From: an uncultured Pelagibacteraceae bacterium
GTDB taxonomy: Bacteria > Pseudomonadota > Alphaproteobacteria > Pelagibacterales > Pelagibacteraceae
Direction of reading: 5' to 3'
Length of the DNA: 64,000 bases
Assembly: GCA_902609535.1 (NCBI GenBank)
Contig: CACLSF010000003.1
Location: forward strand, 1-64,000
In this document: piece after piece, positions 35,781 through 44,244 of the stretch
Layout of the letters: every line of letters begins with the position of its first letter
Numbering within the stretch: the stretch's first letter is position 1
Made by a program: the position numbers and the translations under genes
The notes under the pieces: model-generated
Told to the model about the DNA's origin: nothing
What the model saw: the letters and a program-made list of their open reading frames with translations, nothing else
The model's database searches: none

Positions 35781-36530
35781 CTAATAAGTTGCTCTTCCAC
35801 CACTCAAATCAAATACTGCTGCTGTAGAAAAAGAATTTTCTTCACTGGATAACCATGTAACAAGAGATGCTAATTCATCTACTTTGGCAAATTTATTTCT
35901 TGGGATTTTAGATAACATATAATTAATATGTTCCTCTGTCATTTGATCAAATATTCTTGTTTTTGCTGCAGCAGGGGTTACACAATTAACAGCTATATTT
36001 TTTAATGCTAATTCTTTTCCAAGTGATTTAGTTAAACCTATAACTCCAGCTTTAGATGTGCTATATGCACTGGCATTAGGATTGCCCTCTTTTCCAGCAA
36101 TAGAGGCAATATTAACAATTCTTCCATAATTGTTTTTGATCATGTAAGGCGTTACAGCCTTACAGCAATAAAATACTGCATTTAAATTTAGGTCTATAAC
36201 TTTTTTCCATTCATCAAGTGGATAATCAACTACTGTGGTATTTTTTCCTGCAACTCCTGCATTATTGATAAAAATATCAATTTTTTTGTTAGTTTTTTCA
36301 ATCTCAGCTAAATTTTTTTCTATATTCTCATAATTCCCAACATCAACAATTTGGTATGAAACCTTATCTGAATTAATTTTTTTTGTTGCAGTTTTGATTG
36401 CTTCTTCGTCTATATCCCAAATTATAACGCTTGCTCCTGAAGCAATAAATCTCTCAGTAATAGCTAGTCCAAAACCTTGAGCACCTCCAGTCACTACTGC
36501 AACTCTATCTTTTAAATCAAAATTAATCAT
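35781..36530 (-). CDS. SDR family oxidoreductase (FabG-like)
   Basis: A 249-residue classical SDR: VTGGAQGFG, WDID (NAD-type Asp), NNAGVAG, catalytic Ser in NIASIAG and YSTSK. FabG-like by form but placed between a TctABC transporter and a ROK kinase, so more likely a sugar-alcohol or sugar-acid dehydrogenase than a fatty-acid enzyme. Confidence 0.9.
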   Translation of the reverse strand: MINFDLKDRVAVVTGGAQGFGLAITERFIASGASVIIWDIDEEAIKTATKKINSDKVSYQIVDVGNYENIEKNLAEIEKTNKKIDIFINNAGVAGKNTTVVDYPLDEWKKVIDLNLNAVFYCCKAVTPYMIKNNYGRIVNIASIAGKEGNPNASAYSTSKAGVIGLTKSLGKELALKNIAVNCVTPAAAKTRIFDQMTEEHINYMLSKIPRNKFAKVDELASLVTWLSSEENSFSTAAVFDLSGGRATY

Positions 36531-36531
36531 A

Positions 36532-38004
36532 TTATTTTTTTTGTTTTTTTGATCTTAATAAAGGAAAAGCCAATGCAATTAAAGATAAAATAAAAAAAGT
36601 TAAAGCTATTGGTCTTGTTAAAAACATTAGCCAATTTCCATCAAAAATAACAAGAGATTGTCTTAAAGTTCCCTCTACTAACTCTCCTAAAATTAATCCT
36701 ATAATTACAGGAACAACTGAAAATCCAAATCTTCTCATAAAAAATCCTAGTACTCCAAAAAATAACATAATCCAAACATCGATAATTGATTGGCTAAGTG
36801 AATAGGTTCCACAAACAGATACAGCAAATATCATTGGCCACAAAATTTTGTTTGGAACTAAGGTTATTCTCGCAAATATTTTCGCTCCAAAAAACCCAAA
36901 GATAAAAAATAAAATGTTTGCAATTAACATGGCTCCAAATATTCCATATAGAAAATCAGGTTGTTCTCTGAATAAATCTGGACCTGGTCTGACACCATGA
37001 ATAATTAAACCTGTTAGTATTACAGCTGTTGTAGCACTTCCTGGAATTCCAAGTGCTAATGTTGGTACCATTGCTCCACCTGTTGCAGCATTATTTGCAG
37101 CTTCTGCGCCAGCAATCCCTTCTATTGATCCTTTGCCAAATTCTTCAGGATTTTTAGAAAATCTTTTAGCCTCTGAATAACCAATTAATGATGCTACAGT
37201 ACCTCCTTCAGCTGGTAAAACTCCAATGAATGAACCTATTCCACTTGATCTAAGAATTGTTTTCCATGTTTTTTTATAATCATCTTTGGTTGGAAGTTTT
37301 ACTGCCTTTAAAGCAACTCTCTTAAATACTTGATCAAGAAGCGTTGATTGAGTGAGCATTTCACTAATTGCAAATAAACCAACAACTACCGGAATAAAAC
37401 CAATACCAACTGAGAGTTCGTTAATTCCATAAGTAAACCTATCTATTGATGTCATAAAATCTTTTCCAATAGTTGAAATTAAAATTCCAAATGCCCCTGC
37501 AATTAAGTTTTTAATAGGACTGCCTTCTCCTATAGATGAAAGCATGGTTAAACCAAAAATTGCTAATGCAAAATATTCGGGTTGTCCAAATTCATAAGCG
37601 AGTTTTGCCAAAAGAGGTGCAAAAAAGACTAAAATTATAACACTAAAAATTCCTCCAACTGTACTTGATACAGTTGCCATTCCCAAGGCTCTACCAGCTT
37701 CACCCTTTTGGGCCAAAGGATATCCATCTAGACATGTTGCTGCGGCTGCTGGAGTTCCTGGGGTATTAATTAGTACCGCAGTAATTGCTCCTCCATAAGT
37801 TCCTGCACAATAAATGGAAGTTAACAATACTATTGCAGATAAGGGATCTAGCGTCATTGTAAATGGTAAAATTAACGCTCCACCAGTTGTTGGTCCTAAA
37901 CCTGGAAGAACTCCTAGAATTAATCCAAACAAAGTTCCAAAAAGTAAAACTATCAATAGCTTTGAACTAAATAAAGGTGTCAGCATTAATAAAAGATTAT
38001 CCAT
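36532..38004 (-). CDS. tctA: Tripartite tricarboxylate transporter large permease TctA
   Basis: A 490-residue permease with about 12 helices. Family signature GVLPGLGPTTGGALILP lies near residue 30, repeated in a diverged form as FIGVLPAEGGTVASLIGY in the second half; YGGAITAVLINTPGTPA is also typical. Works with TctB and TctC to import carboxylates such as citrate or sugar acids. Confidence 0.95.
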   Translation of the reverse strand: MDNLLLMLTPLFSSKLLIVLLFGTLFGLILGVLPGLGPTTGGALILPFTMTLDPLSAIVLLTSIYCAGTYGGAITAVLINTPGTPAAAATCLDGYPLAQKGEAGRALGMATVSSTVGGIFSVIILVFFAPLLAKLAYEFGQPEYFALAIFGLTMLSSIGEGSPIKNLIAGAFGILISTIGKDFMTSIDRFTYGINELSVGIGFIPVVVGLFAISEMLTQSTLLDQVFKRVALKAVKLPTKDDYKKTWKTILRSSGIGSFIGVLPAEGGTVASLIGYSEAKRFSKNPEEFGKGSIEGIAGAEAANNAATGGAMVPTLALGIPGSATTAVILTGLIIHGVRPGPDLFREQPDFLYGIFGAMLIANILFFIFGFFGAKIFARITLVPNKILWPMIFAVSVCGTYSLSQSIIDVWIMLFFGVLGFFMRRFGFSVVPVIIGLILGELVEGTLRQSLVIFDGNWLMFLTRPIALTFFILSLIALAFPLLRSKKQKK

Positions 38005-38005
38005 T

Positions 38006-38512
38006 TTAATAATAATAAAGATTTGTAATTATACCTGGAGGAAATCTTAAGCCTAAGATTGTTTCAAAAAAAATAAAAACCAAAATAGGAAAAATAATAC
38101 TTACTAATAATAAATAAAATATTCTTCTTTCACCCCAATTATATGAAACAAAAATTGATAATACTGATATTGCTAAAAAGAAATCTAAGGTTTTTGAAAT
38201 AATAACAAATATTAAAAAACTAAGTAAAGTTAAAAAAAATGTTTTAGGTAATTTTTTCCCTATTTTCCAAGGATTCTTTATTGATAAATAATAGATAATT
38301 AAAGTTAAGCTTATTATTAATATTAATAAAGCTTTAGGAAAAGTTGCAGGTTGTATACCTCTATTTAAAATTGGAGGAACAATATCAAACGAAAAAGTGC
38401 TTATTAGTAAAATTATTGAGATAAAAACAATAATAAATGAAACTTTAAACTCATCTTTAAAAAAAAAGGGCAAACTTTTGTTTGCCCTTTTTTGCTTTCG
38501 TACATTATTCAT
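38006..38512 (-). CDS. tctB: Tripartite tricarboxylate transporter small permease TctB
   Basis: A 168-residue membrane protein with about five helices and the TctB pattern FPKALLILIISLTLI. The first helix begins near residue 22; residues 1-20 are encoded by DNA that also forms an intrinsic-terminator hairpin (38462-38493). No in-frame ATG or GTG lies between the hairpin and helix 1, so the start at 38512 stands, although an upstream TTG codon inside the hairpin is a formal alternative. One base separates its stop from tctA. Confidence 0.85.
   Translation of the reverse strand: MNNVRKQKRANKSLPFFFKDEFKVSFIIVFISIILLISTFSFDIVPPILNRGIQPATFPKALLILIISLTLIIYYLSIKNPWKIGKKLPKTFFLTLLSFLIFVIISKTLDFFLAISVLSIFVSYNWGERRIFYLLLVSIIFPILVFIFFETILGLRFPPGIITNLYYY
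38462..38493 (-). terminator. Terminator-like hairpin inside the 5' coding region of tctB
   Basis: A perfect 14-base stem (AAAAAAGGGCAAAC and its complement) with a TTTT loop, followed on the minus strand by the run of nine T. It begins 43 bases after the tctC stop but overlaps codons 7-17 of tctB. Ribosomes starting tctB would unfold it, giving translation-linked control of read-through. Confidence 0.8.
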
Positions 38513-38535
38513 AAATTAAATGTACTTCTTTATGA

Positions 38536-39510
38536 TTATTTAATGTAACCCAAAGCTTTAAGTTGCGCTGTCATCTCTGTAAGCATTTCTTCCATTTGCT
38601 TACCCCATTCATCAGCACCAACTACACTCGTCTCATCAAGACCAATTTCTGTTAAGAAATTTTTGTAGTAGTTATGGCTCATAGCTTTCATCATTCCAGC
38701 CTCTAATTCTTTAACTCTTTCAGCTGGAGCTCCTTTTTTAGTTACAAAACCTCTAACAGTAGATAAAGAAACAGGTATTCCTAACTCTTTAGCTGTTGGA
38801 GAGTCTCCAATTTTAGCCATTCTATTATTTGCTAAGACAACAGAAACACAAAGTGTTCCGTCATTTATTTCTGTTAATGCTTCCCCTAAGTTTAAAACAC
38901 CTACATCAATATCTCCTTTGATTAGGTTGGTTTTAATTGGAGCGACACCCTTATAAGCAACAATAGTTGGATCTTTTAATCCACCTTTTTTTGTAAATGC
39001 TATAGCACTTACATCATCAATTCCACCAACATGCGTTGTTCCATATTTAAGTGATTTTGATTTTTGAGTACTAATAAATTTTTTAGCGTCTTTAATGTCA
39101 GCTTTACAATTTACAACAAACAATTGAGGATCATCAGTTCCTCTTGCTAGTGGTTGCATATCACTTATTTTAACTTTAGTTTTACCTAAAGCCATTGAAA
39201 CAGCATGACCTGTAGTCCAAGTTAAAGTGTGTTGTCCGTCAGCAGGTAAGCTCATCATGTAATCCATTGATACTGCTCCACCACCACCTTTTTTGTTAAC
39301 CAATTGCATATCTTGTTTAAGAACTCTACGTGCTCTTAGAAGCATCATTCTAGTAGTTACGTCTGTACCACCACCAAAACCAGCATGAGTAATAGCTTGG
39401 ATTGGGTGACCATCTGCTTTTGCAGAAGTAATCATAAGTGGAAGCGCAACAACAAAAAATTCTGTTACTAGAAATGCAGCTGCTAAGAAAAGTTTAAAAC
39501 TTTTTTTCAT
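38536..39510 (-). CDS. tctC: Tripartite tricarboxylate transporter solute-binding protein TctC
   Basis: A 324-residue periplasmic binding protein with signal peptide (residues 1-32, ending AKA-D). TctC hallmarks: ITHAGFGGGTDVTTRMM, GGGAVSMDYMM, and DVGVLNLGEALTEI. It catches a carboxylate for TctAB. The gene precedes the terminator-like hairpin at 38462-38493. It diverges from the PdxA2-like gene. Confidence 0.93.
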   Translation of the reverse strand: MKKSFKLFLAAAFLVTEFFVVALPLMITSAKADGHPIQAITHAGFGGGTDVTTRMMLLRARRVLKQDMQLVNKKGGGGAVSMDYMMSLPADGQHTLTWTTGHAVSMALGKTKVKISDMQPLARGTDDPQLFVVNCKADIKDAKKFISTQKSKSLKYGTTHVGGIDDVSAIAFTKKGGLKDPTIVAYKGVAPIKTNLIKGDIDVGVLNLGEALTEINDGTLCVSVVLANNRMAKIGDSPTAKELGIPVSLSTVRGFVTKKGAPAERVKELEAGMMKAMSHNYYKNFLTEIGLDETSVVGADEWGKQMEEMLTEMTAQLKALGYIK

Positions 39511-39533
39511 AATTTCCCTCTTTTAAGTTAATT

Positions 39534-39547
39534 TATATTTAAATATA
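39534..39547. promoter_or_regulatory. AT-only palindrome between divergent tctC and pdxA2-like genes
   Basis: TATATTTAAATATA is a perfect 14-base palindrome in the 71-base divergent promoter region. It may be an operator shared by both genes, or chance in AT-rich DNA. Confidence 0.25.
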
Positions 39548-39581
39548 TAAACATAATCTGATACATAGCGTAAAGTAAAAA

Positions 39582-40577
39582 ATGGCTCAAAATAAAATTA
39601 ACATAGCAGTTCTTTTAGGGGATCCTTCTGGTATAGGACCTGAATTGGTCTCAAAACTATTATCAGAGGAAATCACTAACAAAGCTAATGTAATTATCAT
39701 TGGTGAAAAAAACATATTAGAGAGTGGGAATAAAATTTCAGGCAAATCACATAATTTAAATTTTGTAGAAGATTTTGATAATATTGATTTTACAAAAGAT
39801 AGTAAATTTTTTCTAGATATCTCTAAAGGTAAAAATCATAATTATAAATTATCTGAGTGCTCTAAAGAGGCGGGAGAAAGCGTTTTAGCTTCGCTAAATT
39901 TAGCTTTAGATCTTGCTAAAGAAAATAAAATTCATGCAATAAACTTTGGACCATTTAATAAAACAAGCCTTAAACTTGGAGGAAATAAATATTCTGATGA
40001 ATTACATTTAATGGCTGAAAAGTTAGAGGTTAAAAATTTTTTTTGTGAGTTTAATGTTATTGATAATTTTTGGACAGCAAGGGTATCCTCACATATTCCA
40101 ATTAAAGAAGTTCCAGAACATGTAAAAAAAGAAAAAATTATTAAGCCAATTAAACTTATAAATGAAGCAATGAAATTAAATGGTATTAAAAGTCCAAGAG
40201 TAGCAGTCCAAGCACTAAATCCCCATGCTGAATTTGGAACAGAGGAAAAAGACGAAATTATACCTGCAATAGAAGAGGCAAAAAAACTAGGTATTAATGC
40301 TGATGGACCTTTACCGTGTGATACTTCTTTTATTACTGCTTATAAAAATGGAAATCATGATTGTATTGTTGGTATGTATCATGATGCTTTACAATCAGGA
40401 TTAAAAGCATTTGGATTTGATCGAGGAGTAACTGTACAAGGGGGTTTGCCAGTCCCTATAACTACTCCTGCACATGGAACAGCATTTGATATTGCAGGTA
40501 AAAATAAAGCAAATTTAGAACCTACTTTGAATTCATTCAAAATTGCATTAACAATGGCAGAAAATAAAAACAATTAA
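39582..40577 (+). CDS. PdxA family dehydrogenase, PdxA2-like
   Basis: A 331-residue 4-hydroxythreonine-4-phosphate dehydrogenase-family protein. LGDPSGIGPEL opens it; metal-binding His residues occur in DELHLMAEKL, ALNPHAEFG and GMYHDALQSG. True PdxA has YHDQ and a closing DHGTAL; here YHDA and AHGTAF point to the PdxA2 branch, which oxidises 4-phosphothreonate or -erythronate in sugar-acid use. It is linked to a rhamnonate-dehydratase-like gene and faces the TctABC importer, so catabolic work is more likely than vitamin B6 synthesis. Confidence 0.86.
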   Translation: MAQNKINIAVLLGDPSGIGPELVSKLLSEEITNKANVIIIGEKNILESGNKISGKSHNLNFVEDFDNIDFTKDSKFFLDISKGKNHNYKLSECSKEAGESVLASLNLALDLAKENKIHAINFGPFNKTSLKLGGNKYSDELHLMAEKLEVKNFFCEFNVIDNFWTARVSSHIPIKEVPEHVKKEKIIKPIKLINEAMKLNGIKSPRVAVQALNPHAEFGTEEKDEIIPAIEEAKKLGINADGPLPCDTSFITAYKNGNHDCIVGMYHDALQSGLKAFGFDRGVTVQGGLPVPITTPAHGTAFDIAGKNKANLEPTLNSFKIALTMAENKNN

Positions 40578-41753
40578 ATGTCTAAAATAAAAAGTATTCG
40601 TACCAAGGTATATCAATGGAACGGTAAAACAGTTCCTCCACAAAATAATTTTTGTACAAATGCTTCAGACCTTTTGTTTGAAAAATCAGATGCAATGGGA
40701 TCATTTAGATTTCATGAATGGTTAATATGTGAAATTGAAACTGATGACGGAATTGTTGGAATTGGAAACGCAGCACTTGCTCCTCAATTAGTAAAAAAAA
40801 CAATCGATACTTACTTAACATCTTTGGTAATAGGTGAAGATCCATTTGATTATTCTTATATCTGGGAAAAAATGTACAGAAGAACACATGCATGGGGAAG
40901 AAGAGGATTAGGCATGGTAGCTATTTCTGCAATTGATATTGCGCTTTGGGATATAATGGGAAAAATTACAAATAAACCTGTTTTTAAACTATTGGGTGGA
41001 AGAACCAAAGAGAAGATACCTGTTTACGCATCTAAACTTTACAGCCAACCAATCAAGGATTTGCAAAAAGAAGCTGAAAGCTATGTTAAGCAAGGTTTTA
41101 AAATGTTTAAAATGAGATTTGGATGGGGGCCAAAAGATGGCCCTGAAGGTATGAAAAAAAATATTGAGCTAGCTGAAGCAGTTAGAGAGGTTATTGGATA
41201 TGAAACTGACTTAATGATGGAATGTTATATGGGTTGGAACCTGGATTATGCAAAGAGAATGATCCCTAAATTGGTAAAATTTAATCCTAGATGGTTAGAG
41301 GAACCAGTTATAGCAGACGATATTCATGGTTATGCTGAATTAAATAATATGAATGCAATTCCAATTTCAGGAGGAGAACATGAGTTCAACTTATTTGGAT
41401 TTAAACAATTGTTAGACATTAAAGCAGTTAGTTATATTCAATACGATAATAACAGAGTTGGAGGATTTACAATTGCAAATAAAATAAATGCATTAGCTGA
41501 AGCATATCAAGTGCCAGTTATTCCTCATGCTGGTCAAATGCATAATTATCATCTAACAATGTCTAATTTCAATTGTCCAATTTCAGAGTTTTTTCCAGTC
41601 CATGATGTAGAAATAGGTAATGAATTATTCTATTACATTTTTGAAGGAGACCCTGCGCCTGAAAATGGATGTATAGATCTAGATGATAATAAACCAGGTC
41701 TTGGTCTAACAATCACTGATAAATATAAGTCTGATTTTAAAATTATAGAATAA
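40578..41753 (+). CDS. Enolase-superfamily dehydratase, L-rhamnonate dehydratase-like
   Basis: A 391-residue enzyme. [41 protein letters not shown] and [10 protein letters not shown] follow L-rhamnonate dehydratase in order, as does the C-terminal KPGLGLTI. Metal ligands would be Glu215, Glu241/242 and Glu267, with His317 as the acid/base. The first ligand is Asp in the known enzymes but Glu here. Starts immediately after the PdxA2-like stop and abuts the convergent kinase gene with no spacer. Confidence 0.88.
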   Translation: MSKIKSIRTKVYQWNGKTVPPQNNFCTNASDLLFEKSDAMGSFRFHEWLICEIETDDGIVGIGNAALAPQLVKKTIDTYLTSLVIGEDPFDYSYIWEKMYRRTHAWGRRGLGMVAISAIDIALWDIMGKITNKPVFKLLGGRTKEKIPVYASKLYSQPIKDLQKEAESYVKQGFKMFKMRFGWGPKDGPEGMKKNIELAEAVREVIGYETDLMMECYMGWNLDYAKRMIPKLVKFNPRWLEEPVIADDIHGYAELNNMNAIPISGGEHEFNLFGFKQLLDIKAVSYIQYDNNRVGGFTIANKINALAEAYQVPVIPHAGQMHNYHLTMSNFNCPISEFFPVHDVEIGNELFYYIFEGDPAPENGCIDLDDNKPGLGLTITDKYKSDFKIIE

Positions 41754-42668
41754 CTAATAGTCTTCTACTTCTTTAAGTTTGGGCATTGCATTGGCTGCCC
41801 CAACCCTTGTAGTTGAAATACCCGCAACCTTATTTGCAAATTCTAAAGCAGCTTTATCTTTATGATTATTAGATAAGGCATATGCAAAAGCTCCATTAAA
41901 TGCATCCCCTGCTCCTGTTGTGTCAATAACTTCATCTTTCAAATTAAAGGCATCTAGAAAAAAGCTTTCAGATGAGTTTGCAAAATAAACTCCTTTTGAG
42001 CCTAGAGTTATAACAATATTTTTAACTCCTTTATTTAGAAAATATTTTGCAGCTTCTTCAATTTCTGTTTTACTTTCAACATTTTTTTTTAGATAAAAAC
42101 TTGCTTCTGTTTCATTAGGTGTAAAATAATCCATACATTTAAAATCACTCTCATTGATATTTGATGCAGGTGCTGGATTAAAAATAGTTATTGAACCTGT
42201 TTCTTTAGCTTTTTGAAGTGCATAACTAGTTACCTCATAAGGTGTCTCTAACTGAGTTAAAAAAATTTCTGAATTTTCAATAAAACTTATATTTTTATCA
42301 ATATCTTTATTAGTTAAAGAACCAGCTGCACCTGGTACAATGTTTATAGCGTTGTCTCCAGTTTTTTTGTTAATCATTATACCTGCTACACCTGTTAACT
42401 GATTTTCATCTTGAATTATTGAGTCTGTATTTATACCTGCTTCCTTGTAGAGGTTTAGGGCCATATTTGCATTTTGGTCGTTCCCAATTTTTGTTATAAA
42501 ATTTACTTTACCTCCAAGTCTAGCTGCAGCTATTGCTTGGTTTGATCCTTTCCCACCTGGACCAACAATATGTTTACTTCCTAAAATAGTTTGCCCTTTT
42601 TCAGGAATTGCATCAGCGACAAAACAAAGGTCAGCTACAAAAACACCAAAAACACAAATGGATTTCAT
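41754..42668 (-). CDS. rbsK: Ribokinase (PfkB family)
   Basis: A 304-residue PfkB-family kinase with the ribokinase-type GPGGKGSNQAIAAARLG (residues about 37-53) and the anion-hole/base motif DTTGAGDAFNGAFA. It phosphorylates ribose or a related sugar in the cytoplasm. It follows the RbsD/FucU gene by 3 bases in the transporter operon. An IolC-type role is less likely from the N-terminal motif. Confidence 0.88.
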   Translation of the reverse strand: MKSICVFGVFVADLCFVADAIPEKGQTILGSKHIVGPGGKGSNQAIAAARLGGKVNFITKIGNDQNANMALNLYKEAGINTDSIIQDENQLTGVAGIMINKKTGDNAINIVPGAAGSLTNKDIDKNISFIENSEIFLTQLETPYEVTSYALQKAKETGSITIFNPAPASNINESDFKCMDYFTPNETEASFYLKKNVESKTEIEEAAKYFLNKGVKNIVITLGSKGVYFANSSESFFLDAFNLKDEVIDTTGAGDAFNGAFAYALSNNHKDKAALEFANKVAGISTTRVGAANAMPKLKEVEDY

Positions 42669-42671
42669 TTT

Positions 42672-43133
42672 TTAGGTCCAGACTTTCCCATCTGGTAAAA
42701 TAACACCCTTAGTAATTACAAAACATCCAAATGGCCTAGCATCTGTAGTAGTTACTATACAATAAGCTTTCTTTGCTTCCTCATAAAAATCTTGTCTTGA
42801 AATTGATCCAACTTTCCAATGTTCTCCTGAGACTATTTTTACTGCTTCAATAAATTCTTTATGTGTCTCAGTTAATTCGTCTGGTTTGTTATCGACCTCC
42901 ATTCTAAGAGCTGGAGATCCACCTTGAGACACAACAAAACTATCTAATGGAAATACAGATAATATGGCAGTCGCAGCATCTTTAATATTTACTCCATCTA
43001 ATCGAATTACTTTATTATTTGTAGAGTTTGATGGAAAATTTGCATCTGCTAAAATTAATTTTTCTCCATGGCCCATTGATCGCAGGTGAAAGAGTAATTC
43101 AGGGCTTAATACGGGATTAATATTAATTAACAT
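42672..43133 (-). CDS. RbsD/FucU family sugar mutarotase
   Basis: A 153-residue mutarotase. LSPELLFHLRSMGHGEKLILADANFPSNS has the catalytic His of the family, and FYEEAKKAYCIVTTTDARPFGCFVITKGV is the FucU-type C-terminus (Tyr/Asn region). FucU interconverts fucose anomers; RbsD does so for ribose. The sequence looks nearer FucU, while the kinase next door looks like ribokinase. Confidence 0.87.
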   Translation of the reverse strand: MLININPVLSPELLFHLRSMGHGEKLILADANFPSNSTNNKVIRLDGVNIKDAATAILSVFPLDSFVVSQGGSPALRMEVDNKPDELTETHKEFIEAVKIVSGEHWKVGSISRQDFYEEAKKAYCIVTTTDARPFGCFVITKGVILPDGKVWT

Positions 43134-43157
43134 TTACAGATTATAATACATAAAAAA

Positions 43158-43184
43158 AAAGGGTGGAATAAAATTCCACCCTTT
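43158..43184 (-). terminator. Intrinsic terminator between binding-protein and rbsD/fucU-like genes
   Basis: A 12-base-pair stem (AAAGGGTGGAAT and its complement) with AAA loop, followed on the minus strand by nine T. It sits 24 bases after the binding-protein stop and before the mutarotase gene, so the mutarotase and kinase depend on read-through or their own promoter. Confidence 0.88.
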
Positions 43185-43207
43185 AAATTGTTCTTTAAAA
43201 CTAAAGA

Positions 43208-44140
43208 TTATTTAAAATCGTTAGCGTTTGCAGTAGTTACTAATTGTGTTCCAGTGTCGATGTTTATATCAATACTTCCACCGTTAGCTAACTCAAGAGC
43301 GTACTTAACACCATAAGCACCCATGTTGTATGAGAACTGAGCAATCGTTGCAGTCATTTCACCTTTCAAAATACTCGTAGCTGCATCAGGAGTTGCATCA
43401 AAACCAACAACAATTACATCATTCATGTCAGCATCTTTTAAAGCTTGCATAGCACCTAATCCCATATTGTCATTAGAAGCAAATATTGCTTTGATGTTTG
43501 GATTTTTTAGAATGATTGACTCTGTTACAGATCTTCCTTTTGCTGTATCCCACTCTGCAGTTTGTGTAGCAACAAGATTTAAACCACAATTTTTAAATCC
43601 TTTAATTGCACCATCTCTTCTTAATAATGCAGTTGATTGAGATTCAATTCCTGTAAGAATTGCAACATCTGAACCTTTTGGAGTTTTATCACATATAAAT
43701 TTAGCAGCTAATTCTGCACCATTCATGTTATTTGTTCCAATAAAAGTTACGCCTTCGTTAATTCCTTTAGTGTCAACAAACACAACTGGAACTCCGCTTT
43801 TAATCGCATCATCTACGATTGGAGCAAAAGCATTTGGATCTCCTGGAGCAAGTGCTAAAGCATCAACACCTTTTGCAAGTTGGTCTTCTACTTGGTTAAT
43901 TTGTGCCTGAACATCACCTTCTTGTGGAGGTGCAATTAAAATTAATTTAACACCTAGTTTTTTTGCCTCTTCTTCAGCACCTTTAGTTACAGAAGCCCAA
44001 AATGGGTTTCCTGAACCAGGACCTTTGATGCTAAATAGAATTTTTTTACCGTGACCATCAGCAAAAGATACTGACGCCATAGTTGTTAATAAAAAAATTG
44101 TTGAAAAAAATACAACAACTTTTCTCATTAGTTCTCTCAT
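43208..44140 (-). CDS. Ribose/inositol-type ABC solute-binding protein (family 2)
   Basis: A 310-residue periplasmic protein with signal peptide (ending SFA-D, about residue 27). Mature start has ILFSIKGPGSGNPFWASVTKGAEEEA, and later EDQLAKGVDALALAPGDPNAF and ASNDNMGLGAMQAL, as in RbsB. The start at 44140 is favoured by AAAGGGG 6 bases upstream; an in-frame ATG at 44128 has weaker support. Ribose-, inositol- and fucose-binding proteins share this pattern; the ligand is open. Confidence 0.92.
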   Translation of the reverse strand: MRELMRKVVVFFSTIFLLTTMASVSFADGHGKKILFSIKGPGSGNPFWASVTKGAEEEAKKLGVKLILIAPPQEGDVQAQINQVEDQLAKGVDALALAPGDPNAFAPIVDDAIKSGVPVVFVDTKGINEGVTFIGTNNMNGAELAAKFICDKTPKGSDVAILTGIESQSTALLRRDGAIKGFKNCGLNLVATQTAEWDTAKGRSVTESIILKNPNIKAIFASNDNMGLGAMQALKDADMNDVIVVGFDATPDAATSILKGEMTATIAQFSYNMGAYGVKYALELANGGSIDINIDTGTQLVTTANANDFK

Positions 44141-44148
44141 AAATTTCC

Positions 44149-44168
44149 CCTTTAATAATTATTAAAGG
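44149..44168 (-). promoter_or_regulatory. Perfect palindrome covering the Shine-Dalgarno of the binding-protein gene
   Basis: CCTTTAATAATTATTAAAGG is a 20-base perfect palindrome. Its proximal arm contributes AAAGG to the AAAGGGG ribosome site of the 44140 gene, so in RNA the site could pair with the upstream CCTTT. It may also be an operator. Confidence 0.5.
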
Positions 44169-44244
44169 TTAATTTAATTAAATTTTTAATAAAAATTCAA
44201 CTGTTTATAAAAGACACTATTTTTTAGCTCAACTAATACGTGTA

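Noticed and set aside
39582-40577. Assignment as biosynthetic PdxA for vitamin B6
   Set aside because: The metal-site loop (YHDA, AHGTAF) and the catabolic neighbours fit PdxA2 better.
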